Below, in pieces: positions 1 to 6,470 of a stretch of DNA of 6,470 bases (its first letter is position 1; each line of letters opens with the position of its first letter). The notes beneath the pieces were generated by a model. It did not search any database and had not been told where the DNA came from. It saw only the letters and a list, made by a program, of their open reading frames with translations. This DNA comes from Thiopontia sp964344435. GTDB lineage: Bacteria > Pseudomonadota > Gammaproteobacteria > GCF-002020875. Made by a program: the position numbers and the translations under genes. Where the stretch lies: assembly GCA_964344435.1 (NCBI GenBank), contig CAYFNH010000114.1, positions 1 through 6,470 on the forward strand, written 5' to 3'.

Positions 1-48
1 CGTTATTAGTAACCAATTGAATTTATTTGATTAAACGTTGGGACACCA
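1..48 (+). other. Upstream flank, possible 3' end of a preceding gene
   Basis: This stretch is clearly more AT-rich than the genes that follow. All three forward frames meet a stop within it (TAG-TAA at 7-12, TGA at 18-20, TAA at 32-34), so a preceding gene could end here, but too few codons are left to tell which frame or what product. RND permeases usually follow a gene for their periplasmic adaptor, so the tail of such a gene is a reasonable guess and no more. A GGGA at 40-43 is the only ribosome-binding-like string before the GTG start at 49. Confidence 0.3.
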
Positions 49-3000
49 GTGAATTACACCGATATTTTTATCAAAAGGCCCGTTCTGGCCACCACCATCA
101 GCCTGCTTATTCTGGTGTTGGGGCTGCAGGCGATCTCCAAACTGGCAGTGCGCCAATATCCGGAGACCCAGAATGCGGTGGTGACGGTAACCACGCTCTA
201 CTATGGTGCAGATGCCGAGACCATTGCCGGGTTTATCACGCAGCCACTGGAGACCGCGATTGCCCAGGCCGAGGGGATTGATTACCTCACCTCGACCAGT
301 GTCAGTGGTGCTTCTACCATCAGCGCCTATCTGCGCCTCAACTACGACTCCAACCGGGCGCTGACCGAGATCAATGCCAAGGTTAATTCGGTACTGAATC
401 AACTGCCGGCAGAGGCACAGCAGCCGGTATTGACGGTACAGGTGGGAGAGTCGATTGGTTCAATGTACATGAGTTTTGCCAGTGACCGGCTGCTTAACAA
501 CCAGGTTACCGATTATCTGATGCGGGTGGTCAAGCCGCAGCTGGATGGGATCGAGGGGGTGCAGAAGGCGGAGGTGCTGGGCGCTCGCCGCTTTGCCCTG
601 CGCGCCTGGCTCGACCCGGCACGGATGGCCGCCTATGGTCTCACTGCGGCGGATGTCCATGCAGCGCTGGCGGCCAACAACTTTCTGACTGCACTTGGTA
701 GCAGCAAGGGGCAGATGGTGAGTGTGGATCTCAATGCGGCCACCGACCTCCACTCGGTCGAGGCCTTCAGACAGCTTGCGCTGCGCCAGTCCGATGGTGC
801 CGTGGTGCGTCTGGAGGATGTGGCCACAGTGGTGCTGGGGGCAGAGGAGTATAACCTCACTACCGCCTTCGACGGCAAGCGCTCGGTCTTTATCGGTATC
901 AATGTGGCTCCGGATGCCAACGTGCTGGAGGTGATCGAACGGGTCAAACGGCTGTTTCCGCAGATTCAGTCGGAGATGCCGACCGGGCTCCGTGGCGAGA
1001 TTGTCTATGATGGTACCCAATTTATCGACAGCTCCATTGAGGAGGTGATCAAGACCCTTGCCGAGGCATTGGTGATCGTTACCGTTGTGGTGTTCCTCTT
1101 TCTCGGTAGCTGGCGGGCGGTGGTGGTGCCTCTGTTGGCGATTCCACTTTCACTGGTGGGGGCCTTCTCGGTCATGCAGGCCTTCGGCTATACCATCAAT
1201 CTGTTGACCCTGCTCTCGCTGGTGCTGGCGATCGGGTTGGTGGTCGATGATGCGATTATCGTGGTGGAGAATGTCGATCGGCACATGCACGAAGAGGGCA
1301 AACCGCCGCTGGAGGCGGCACTGTATGCGGCGCGGGAGCTGGGTGGGCCGATCATTGCGATGACCGTGGTGCTGATAGCCGCATATGTACCGATTGGCTT
1401 TCAGGGGGGATTGACCGGTGCCCTGTTTACCGAGTTTGCCTTTACCCTGGCGGGGGCGGTCACCATCTCCGGTATCGTGGCACTGAGCCTCTCCCCGATG
1501 ATGGCCTCGCGCATGTTTCAACCGGGGCAGCAGGAGAGCGGTCTGGTGCAGTGGATAGACCGGCAGTTTGCCCGTCTGCACAGTCGTTATCAAAGCGTAC
1601 TGAGTGGAACCCTGGAGACCTGGCCGGTGATGGCGCTGATGGGGGGGCTGTTGTTGGTGGGGGTGATCTACCTGTTTGCAACAGCCTCATCGGAGCTGGC
1701 ACCAGAGGAGGATCAGGGGTTGGTGCTGGGACAGATTGTGGGGGTACCCAATGCTACCGCACAGCAGATGCAACAGTATGCCGATCAGATGTATCGATTG
1801 ACACGAGACCTTCCGGAATATGATCAGATGTTTCAACTGACCGGTATGCCCACCACCAACCAGGGGATTGGGGGGGCGGTATTTGTCCCCTGGGAGCAGC
1901 GTGAACGCAGTGCCAAGACCCTGCAAGGGTTGCTGCAGCAGCGCTGGAATGGGATTGCCGGGGCCAAGGTGGCGGCCTTCCAGATGCCGGCTCTGCCTGG
2001 TTCCGGTGGGCTGCCGTTACAGTTTGTGGTCAAGACTACGGATGCCTATGAACGTCTCAACGAGGTTGTGGTCGAGCTGTTGGGGAGGGCACAGGCCAGT
2101 GGCATGTTCTTTTTCATTGATGCCGATCTGAAAATTGACAAGCCCCAGAGCACACTGGTGGTGGATCGGGATCTGGCTACCGACCTAGGGTTGACGCAGC
2201 GGGATATCGGCGTTGCACTGGGCAGTGCCCTGGGGGGTGGATACGTCAACCACTTCTCGATTGATGGCCGCTCCTACCGGGTGATGCCGCAGGTGGCACA
2301 GCCGCAACGGCTCAACCCGCAGCAGGTGCTCGACTACTATGTGCGTACCCCTTCCGGCAAGATGGTGCAGGCCTCCACCTTTGCCACCATCGAGCACAGT
2401 GTGGTGCCGGAGTCGATTAACCGCTTTCAGCAGCTCAATAGCGCCACCCTCTCCGGGGTCTATGCGCCTGGAGTCTCTCAGCAGCAGGTGCTGGATTTCA
2501 TGCGCAATGCGCTGATCGAGATTGCCCCTACCGGTTACAGTGTCGACTATGCGGGTGGTTCACGTCAGTACATGCAGGAGTCAGGTGGTTTTGTCTTTAC
2601 CATGCTGTTTGCAGTGGTGATTGTCTTTCTGGCGCTGGCGATTCAGTTCAACAGTTTTCGTGATCCTTTGGTGATTCTGGTATCGGTGCCAATGGCGCTG
2701 TTTGGAGCGCTGCTTTTTATCAATATCGGCTTGGCGACAATCAACATCTATACCCAGGTGGGGCTGGTGACGCTGATGGGGTTGATCAGCAAGCACGGAA
2801 TATTGATGGTGCAGTTTGCCAATGAGTTGCAGTTGGCCGGCAAGAGCAAGCTGGACGCAATTATTGAGGCGTCGGCGGTGCGCTTGCGGCCGATCTTGAT
2901 GACCACGGCTGCGATGGTATTGGGGGTGATTCCGCTGGTGATGGCCTCGGGGGCCGGTGCCGCAGGCCGCTATTCGATGGGGCTGGTGATCTTTACCGGC

Positions 3001-3090
3001 CTCTCCATCGGTACGCTCTTTACCCTGTTTGTGGTGCCTGCGGTCTATCTGATGGTGGCGAAGCAGCGTGCCGATGGCGTGGTAGAGTAG
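49..3090 (+). CDS. RND (HAE1 family) multidrug efflux permease, inner-membrane subunit
   Basis: This is a proton-driven pump subunit of the AcrB/MexB superfamily. It would form a trimer in the inner membrane and pass drugs or other amphiphiles to a periplasmic adaptor and an outer-membrane channel. At 1013 residues it is close to the usual 1010-1050. The N-terminus (MNYTDIFIKRPVLA) leads into TM1 at about 10-30. TM2-TM6 lie at about 337-490, TM7 at about 526-545 followed by SELAPEED, and TM8-TM12 at about 847-1005, with two large periplasmic loops between. The proton-relay residues are present: D400 and D401 in TM4 (VVDDAI), K915 in TM10 (GLISKHGIL), and R945 and T952 (RLRPILMT), matching AcrB D407, D408, K940, R971 and T978. 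The start is GTG; an in-frame TGA at 28-30 leaves no earlier start, and the family N-terminus begins there. The ribosome-binding site is weak. No adaptor or outer-membrane factor is visible. The family call is firm, the substrate is unknown. Confidence 0.96.
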   Translation: MNYTDIFIKRPVLATTISLLILVLGLQAISKLAVRQYPETQNAVVTVTTLYYGADAETIAGFITQPLETAIAQAEGIDYLTSTSVSGASTISAYLRLNYDSNRALTEINAKVNSVLNQLPAEAQQPVLTVQVGESIGSMYMSFASDRLLNNQVTDYLMRVVKPQLDGIEGVQKAEVLGARRFALRAWLDPARMAAYGLTAADVHAALAANNFLTALGSSKGQMVSVDLNAATDLHSVEAFRQLALRQSDGAVVRLEDVATVVLGAEEYNLTTAFDGKRSVFIGINVAPDANVLEVIERVKRLFPQIQSEMPTGLRGEIVYDGTQFIDSSIEEVIKTLAEALVIVTVVVFLFLGSWRAVVVPLLAIPLSLVGAFSVMQAFGYTINLLTLLSLVLAIGLVVDDAIIVVENVDRHMHEEGKPPLEAALYAARELGGPIIAMTVVLIAAYVPIGFQGGLTGALFTEFAFTLAGAVTISGIVALSLSPMMASRMFQPGQQESGLVQWIDRQFARLHSRYQSVLSGTLETWPVMALMGGLLLVGVIYLFATASSELAPEEDQGLVLGQIVGVPNATAQQMQQYADQMYRLTRDLPEYDQMFQLTGMPTTNQGIGGAVFVPWEQRERSAKTLQGLLQQRWNGIAGAKVAAFQMPALPGSGGLPLQFVVKTTDAYERLNEVVVELLGRAQASGMFFFIDADLKIDKPQSTLVVDRDLATDLGLTQRDIGVALGSALGGGYVNHFSIDGRSYRVMPQVAQPQRLNPQQVLDYYVRTPSGKMVQASTFATIEHSVVPESINRFQQLNSATLSGVYAPGVSQQQVLDFMRNALIEIAPTGYSVDYAGGSRQYMQESGGFVFTMLFAVVIVFLALAIQFNSFRDPLVILVSVPMALFGALLFINIGLATINIYTQVGLVTLMGLISKHGILMVQFANELQLAGKSKLDAIIEASAVRLRPILMTTAAMVLGVIPLVMASGAGAAGRYSMGLVIFTGLSIGTLFTLFVVPAVYLMVAKQRADGVVE

Positions 3091-3094
3091 GCGG

Positions 3095-3661
3095 ATGCGC
3101 AATCCACTGATCCCCGATATTCTTGAGCTGTTGTACGAGCATGCTGAAGGCATCAGTGAGTATGCACTGATTCAGGCGCTGGAGGGGCATGAGGCTCTGG
3201 TCGGGCTGGATGGAGGAGAGCCACTCTCCCTGTTTCAGCTCCACTTTCTGGTGATGAATGCGCTCTACACCCTGCAACAGCAGCTGTGGCAGGAGGAATC
3301 TTGCTTCCTTGAGATTACTCCACTGCACATCTCACTCTCCAGCCAATCTGTAAAATCGACAACACTTGAGACGATGCTCTCCGACAGCGTTGGCCTTGGT
3401 GAATACTATCTCGACTGGGATAACCTGGAAGAGATGACCGCAACCGGAGTGGAGCAGCTGTTGGAGCAGTTCTGGAAACAGTTCGCAGGGGAAGAGCTGC
3501 GTGCTACCGCCCTTGATGTACTGGGGCTGGAGCCGGGCTGTACGCGACAGCAGGTGGTCTCCCGTTATCGCCAGCTGGCGGCCCGTCACCACCCCGACAA
3601 GGGAGGAGAGACACAACACTTTGTCGAGATCAGAAAGGCATACGAGCAGTTGTGTCTGTGA
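3095..3661 (+). CDS. DnaJ-related protein (DNAJ_related N-terminal domain plus C-terminal J domain)
   Basis: This is a 188-residue soluble protein with no signal peptide or membrane segment. Residues about 3-130 resemble the DNAJ_related domain (Pfam family recalled, not searched): NPLIPDILELL near the start, SEYALIQAL, then LFQLHFLVMNALY. Residues about 138-188 are a J domain beginning ALDVLGLEPG, with helix II, the HPD triad at H166-P167-D168 followed by KGG, and helix III ending EIRKAYEQL at the C-terminus. The J domain is about 50 residues and lacks helix IV, which is common for J domains at a protein end. An intact HPD implies stimulation of a DnaK-type ATPase; there is no Gly/Phe region, zinc finger or client-binding domain like that of true DnaJ. 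The ATG lies four bases after the permease stop, and an in-frame TAG at 3083-3085 makes it the first possible start, so translation may be coupled to the permease. The client is unknown. Confidence 0.88.
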   Translation: MRNPLIPDILELLYEHAEGISEYALIQALEGHEALVGLDGGEPLSLFQLHFLVMNALYTLQQQLWQEESCFLEITPLHISLSSQSVKSTTLETMLSDSVGLGEYYLDWDNLEEMTATGVEQLLEQFWKQFAGEELRATALDVLGLEPGCTRQQVVSRYRQLAARHHPDKGGETQHFVEIRKAYEQLCL

Positions 3662-3671
3662 AATCATCGAT

Positions 3672-4175
3672 ATGAATATGTTGCAGATGAACTCTCCGTT
3701 GGGGCGGCTACGGGTGGTGGTTGAGTCGGGGCAGATACGGCGGCTTGATTTCCATTGGGGTTTTGGTGCTGCCGAGAACGCTATTGGAGAAAACAGCCTG
3801 ACCCGGCTGATCCAACAACAGCTGACCGACTACTTTCATCATGCCAAACCTCTGAATGGGTTGCCTCATGCAGCCCGGGGTACCCCGTTTCAGCAGCGGG
3901 TATGGCAGGCCCTGGAAGAGATTCCGCTGGGTGAGGTCATTACCTATGGCGAGTTGGCCGCAGCGCTCAACAGCAGCCCGAGGGCGGTGGGTGGGGCTTG
4001 TCGCAGCAACCCCATTCCTCTGCTGATCCCGTGTCACCGCGTGGTTGCCAAAGCGGCCATTGGCGGCTTTGGCGGAAGCTGGGGCTCAGGCGAACGGGTT
4101 GAGATCAAATCATGGCTGCTGCGGCATGAGGGGGTACGTGGATTTGCTGATGATGGCGACAGGGGAAGGGGTTGA
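3672..4175 (+). CDS. ogt: Methylated-DNA--[protein]-cysteine S-methyltransferase (O6-alkylguanine-DNA alkyltransferase)
   Basis: This is a suicide DNA-repair enzyme that moves the alkyl group from O6-alkylguanine (or O4-alkylthymine) to its own cysteine. The product has 167 residues, normal for the family. The N-terminal part (1-about 70) is variable. The conserved DNA-binding and catalytic domain starts near TPFQQRVWQAL. It shows Y92 in VITYGELA, the arginine-finger candidate R104 in PRAVGGACRSNP, hinge N113, nucleophile C121 in IPCHRVV, and E153 in WLLRHEG. These match human MGMT Y114, R128, N137, C145 and E172, with a loop two residues shorter between Y92 and R104. ATG 3672 is chosen because it follows the stop of the J-domain gene by ten bases; in-frame ATGs at 3678 and 3687 are also possible, and none has a strong ribosome-binding site. 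The reading frame stays open upstream, but that part overlaps the J-domain gene and has no family similarity. There is no Ada N-terminal regulatory domain, so this is Ogt-type. Confidence 0.93.
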   Translation: MNMLQMNSPLGRLRVVVESGQIRRLDFHWGFGAAENAIGENSLTRLIQQQLTDYFHHAKPLNGLPHAARGTPFQQRVWQALEEIPLGEVITYGELAAALNSSPRAVGGACRSNPIPLLIPCHRVVAKAAIGGFGGSWGSGERVEIKSWLLRHEGVRGFADDGDRGRG

Positions 4176-4185
4176 AAATGGTAGT

Positions 4186-4199
4186 AACCTGTCCAGGTT
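4186..4199. repeat. Perfect 6-bp inverted repeat (AACCTG-TC-CAGGTT)
   Basis: The two arms are exact reverse complements with a two-base centre, 11 bases after the ogt stop. As RNA it would fold with a 5-bp stem and a 4-base loop. No T-run follows, so it is a poor intrinsic terminator. As DNA it could be a small operator dyad just upstream of the candidate -10 boxes. The symmetry is seen directly; either role is a guess. Confidence 0.35.
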
Positions 4200-4289
4200 C
4201 TGAGTATCATCATTTGTATATTTCATAGTGTCTAGCTATGTTGTTGGCAACGGAAAGAGAAACCATTCTGAGAATTGGAGAAATAGAGC

Positions 4290-4307
4290 GGTAGCTGAAC
4301 AGTTACC
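4290..4307 (+). promoter_or_regulatory. Leader hairpin just upstream of the kinase start
   Basis: Bases 4290-4296 (GGTAGCT) pair with 4301-4307 (AGTTACC) over seven pairs including one G-U, closing a GAAC tetraloop. The stem ends 16 bases before ATG 4324. No purine-rich ribosome-binding site lies at the normal distance from that ATG; the nearest GGAG is at 4277-4280, on the other side of the hairpin. The fold may affect translation, but a chance hairpin of this size cannot be excluded. Confidence 0.35.
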
Positions 4308-4323
4308 CTGAAAATAGTATTGC

Positions 4324-6405
4324 ATGAGTGAGCGTTACAGACTGCTGATCATTGATGACGACCCGGCGATCCATCAGACCTACAAGGCAATGTTTGGAGA
4401 GGAGCTTGTGGAGGATGGACTGGGGGAGCTTGAGGAGCTGGAATCGATCGTTTTTGGTGGGGCTACCAGTGAACAGCCGCACTCGGACTCTTTTCAGATT
4501 GACTCGGCCACCCATGGAGAGCAGGGGGTAGCCTGTGTGAGCGCTGCTCTTGAGCAGCAGGATCCCTATGCGGTCATCTTGATTGACATGCGTATGCCGG
4601 GGGGGATGGATGGGCTGATGACCGCACAGCAGATCCGCCAGCTTGATCGGGAGGTGCGTATCATCTTCGTTACCGCCTATATGGACTACTCTCTGGAGGA
4701 GGTGCGAGATGCGCTTGGTGCACACTTCGACTTTCTCACCAAGCCGGTCAAACGGGATCGTTTCTACCAACTGGTACTGTCACAGGCCAGTAGCTGGCAG
4801 CGCTTTCGGGAGATGTTCAACACCAACAAAGAGGAGAAGAAACTACTCTCCAGAGATCTCAAGCAGACCCAGCAGGAGTTGGAACATTTGCAAGCGGCCC
4901 TGTACGAGACCGCTATCGTCAGTGTGACCGATGCAGACGGGATCATTACCGATATCAACCAGAGGTTCATTGATGTTAGCGGGTACTCCCGGGATGAGTT
5001 GATTGGTAAGCCACAGAGTGTGGTCAGTTCAGATGATTATCCTCCTACCTTTTATGCACGCTTGTGGCAGACCATCTCCAGTGGAGCGGTGTGGATGGGG
5101 GAGATCAAGAACTGTACCCGGCAAGGGAAACCCTACTGGGTTCGGGGTTCTATCGTGCCGTTTCGCAATCCTGAGGGAGAGATCTATAAATATATCTCAA
5201 TCCAGGGGGATATTACTGACCTGAAGAGGATGGAGGAGGAGCAGCGAGATCGTCAGGTTGAGCTGGTCAAGGCCAGAAACGAGGCTGAACGCAGCAACCG
5301 GGCCAAAGATGAGTTTATTGCCACCATGAGCCATGAACTGCGTACCCCGTTGGCGGTCATTATTGGCAACAGTGGATTGTTACGCCCCTGTCTGGTGAAT
5401 GATCCGGAGGGGGAGAAGTTGCGCCAGGCGATCAAGGTCTCGGGTCAGTCGCTACTTGCACTGGTCAATGATGTGCTGGATATGACCAAGATGGAGGCAG
5501 GCAAGCTCACCATCGTGGATGGTTTTTATAATCTGCAGCGGCTGGTCGAGGAGATGGAGGCGATGTTTGCCTTCTCGGTAGAGGATGCCGGACTGCAACT
5601 GGAGGTGGAGTGTACAGTGGAGCCAACCTGCCTGCTGCAGGGTGATGAGCAGCGCATCCGCCAGATTCTGGTCAATTTACTCAATAATGCGATCAAATTT
5701 ACCCATCAGGGAAGAGTGCAGTTGCGAGTCTCCGTTGTGGGCGAGCGGCTTCAATTTGAGGTTCGGGATACCGGTATCGGCATCGATCCCGATACGGTGG
5801 GGCAGCTCTTCAACCGCTTTCAGCAGGCCGATAGCAGTATCAGCCGCCGTTTTGGGGGCACCGGTCTGGGGCTCTATATCTCTCGCAACCTGGCAGAGAG
5901 GATGGGCGGGGAGATTACCGTGGAGAGTGTGCCGGGAGAAGGTTCCTGTTTCTGCTTGTTGTTACCCTATCAATATAGTGAACAGTGTCTGGAAGAGGGG
6001 CTGGAGCTGCAGGAGCACTCAAGTACAGCCGCCCTGTCCGCCAAGCTGTTGATGGCTGAAGATACTCCGTTGCTGCAGCAGTTGGGACGGCGAATCCTCG
6101 AGAGGATGGGGTGCACGGTAACGATTGTAGGTAATGGTCTGGAGGCGGTTGAATCAGCAACCCGGCAGCGTTACGATCTGATCCTGATGGATCTTCAGAT
6201 GCCGGAGATGGATGGTATCGAGGCGACCCGACAGCTGCGTGAACACGGGGTAGAGACCCCGATTGTCGCCTTGACAGCCAATGTGTTGCAGGAACACCGT
6301 GAGGCCTTTGATCAGGCCGGGGGGAGTGGCTTTCTGACCAAGCCAATCGACGAGCAGGAGCTTCGGCAGGTGGTTGATCGTTCGCTCGAAACTCAGGCTG
6401 GATGA
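4324..6405 (+). CDS. Soluble hybrid histidine kinase, REC-PAS-HisKA-HATPase_c-REC
   Basis: This 693-residue cytoplasmic two-component protein has no membrane segment. REC1 (about 5-155) has the acidic D11-D13, phospho-acceptor D88 (LIDMRMPGGMDG), T117 and K140; about 30 extra residues lie between the acidic cluster and D88. A coiled coil (about 165-193) leads to a PAS domain (about 190-300, GYSRDELIGKP, W248, W257, N263) and a second helical linker. HisKA carries H337 in SHELRTP. The ATPase has the N box (N451, N455), G1 box D482-T-G-I-G486, F box around 496-499 and G2 box 510-517. REC2 (about 574-690) has E579-D580, D623 (LMDLQMPEMDG), T651 and K673. Every catalytic residue is present, so it should autophosphorylate H337 and pass the phosphate to D623. 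There is no HPt or output domain, so a separate HPt or regulator is expected. ATG 4324 is the first possible start because of an in-frame TAG at 4315-4317. Signal and target are unknown. Confidence 0.95.
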   Translation: MSERYRLLIIDDDPAIHQTYKAMFGEELVEDGLGELEELESIVFGGATSEQPHSDSFQIDSATHGEQGVACVSAALEQQDPYAVILIDMRMPGGMDGLMTAQQIRQLDREVRIIFVTAYMDYSLEEVRDALGAHFDFLTKPVKRDRFYQLVLSQASSWQRFREMFNTNKEEKKLLSRDLKQTQQELEHLQAALYETAIVSVTDADGIITDINQRFIDVSGYSRDELIGKPQSVVSSDDYPPTFYARLWQTISSGAVWMGEIKNCTRQGKPYWVRGSIVPFRNPEGEIYKYISIQGDITDLKRMEEEQRDRQVELVKARNEAERSNRAKDEFIATMSHELRTPLAVIIGNSGLLRPCLVNDPEGEKLRQAIKVSGQSLLALVNDVLDMTKMEAGKLTIVDGFYNLQRLVEEMEAMFAFSVEDAGLQLEVECTVEPTCLLQGDEQRIRQILVNLLNNAIKFTHQGRVQLRVSVVGERLQFEVRDTGIGIDPDTVGQLFNRFQQADSSISRRFGGTGLGLYISRNLAERMGGEITVESVPGEGSCFCLLLPYQYSEQCLEEGLELQEHSSTAALSAKLLMAEDTPLLQQLGRRILERMGCTVTIVGNGLEAVESATRQRYDLILMDLQMPEMDGIEATRQLREHGVETPIVALTANVLQEHREAFDQAGGSGFLTKPIDEQELRQVVDRSLETQAG

Positions 6406-6470
6406 GAGACTTCAATAGCAGGGTGTCTGTTTTGTTGGCTTTCAGGTATAACAGCATGAATAAAGTGGAT
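6406..6470 (+). other. Downstream flank, possible start of another gene
   Basis: After the kinase stop, AGAC (6407-6410) and GTCT (6425-6428) could pair over a 14-base loop before GTTTTG, which is too weak to call a terminator. A TATAAC at 6447-6452 resembles a -10 box, and an ATG at 6456 opens a frame reading MNKVD to the window end. It has no clear ribosome-binding site and only five codons are visible, so it is not called as a gene. Confidence 0.25.

Larger units (their letters stand above)
4176..4323 (+). promoter_or_regulatory. Intergenic region, presumed leader and promoter region of the hybrid kinase gene
   Basis: This is the only intergenic stretch over 100 bases and it is much more AT-rich than its neighbours, so it probably contains the end of the upstream transcript and the kinase promoter. 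Possible -10 boxes are TATCAT at 4205-4210, TATATT at 4217-4222 and TATGTT at 4237-4242, the last with TTGTAT at 4214-4219 spaced by 17 bases. None has a good -35 partner, so no promoter is assigned with confidence. TGGCAACGG near 4246 does not continue into a sigma-54 -12 element. Two inverted repeats are listed separately. Confidence 0.4.

Noticed and set aside
2581..3153. Open frame of 190 codons on the minus strand over the end of the permease
   Set aside because: It is antisense to conserved TM8-TM12 of the pump, is rich in His, Gln and Arg as expected of a shadow frame, and matches no known family.
3501..3671. Extension of ogt upstream to an ATG at 3501
   Set aside because: The extra 57 residues overlap the J-domain coding region in another frame and do not resemble the Ogt family, whose usual length is met from 3672.
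4224..4240. Inverted repeat CATAG...CTATG
   Set aside because: Only five pairs with a seven-base gap in AT-rich sequence; this is expected by chance.
4241..4262. Possible sigma-54 promoter at TTGGCAACGG
   Set aside because: The -24-like TGGCA is not followed by a TTGC-type -12 element at the needed distance.
6407..6434. Intrinsic terminator after the kinase gene
   Set aside because: The stem is four pairs with a 14-base loop and the T-run is interrupted, so it is too weak to support.
5915..6457. Long open frame of 180 codons on the minus strand over the end of the kinase gene
   Set aside because: It lies opposite the well-supported REC2 domain, has a low-complexity Pro/Arg/Ser-rich composition typical of antisense frames, and shows no recognisable domain.
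6456..6470. Start of a further gene (MNKVD)
   Set aside because: Only five codons are visible and there is no clear ribosome-binding site; it is noted in the flank entry and not called as a gene.

Overview
The window looks like ordinary chromosomal DNA from a moderately GC-rich gammaproteobacterium. The pointers are an HAE1-type RND efflux permease, a J-domain protein with the DNAJ_related N-terminal domain, an Ogt/MGMT repair protein and a REC-PAS-kinase-REC hybrid. The lineage is an inference from gene types and composition; no rRNA or other marker is present. All four complete genes are on the + strand and fill about 95% of the sequence.

Layout: (1) 1-48 is an AT-rich flank that may hold the last codons of an upstream gene, possibly the periplasmic adaptor usually placed before an RND permease. 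(2) 49-3090 is a full RND inner-membrane permease with a GTG start. (3) 3095-3661, four bases later, is a small J-domain protein. (4) 3672-4175, ten bases later, is a methylated-DNA-protein cysteine methyltransferase (ogt). The tight spacing suggests one transcript for these three. (5) 4176-4323 is the only sizeable intergenic region; it holds a perfect 6-bp dyad near the end of ogt and a hairpin just before the next start. (6) 4324-6405 is a soluble hybrid histidine kinase. (7) 6406-6470 is a short tail that may contain the first codons of another gene.

How the parts fit: the permease would export small toxic compounds together with an adaptor and an outer-membrane channel that are not visible here. 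Ogt would repair O-alkylated bases. The J-domain protein presumably works with an Hsp70. A stress or detoxification theme is possible, but co-transcription alone does not prove it. The kinase appears to be a separate unit. Its first receiver has an insertion of about 30 residues between its first Asp pair and its phospho-acceptor Asp, its PAS domain has an Aer/NifL-like pattern, and it lacks membrane segments and an HPt domain, so it probably receives an intracellular cue and a phosphoryl input and passes phosphate to an unlinked partner.

I do not see a clearly new system. There is no CRISPR array, mobile element, tRNA or rRNA. The items most worth a second look are the unusual N-terminal receiver of the kinase, its possible redox PAS, the hairpin in its leader, and the RND/J-protein/Ogt arrangement.
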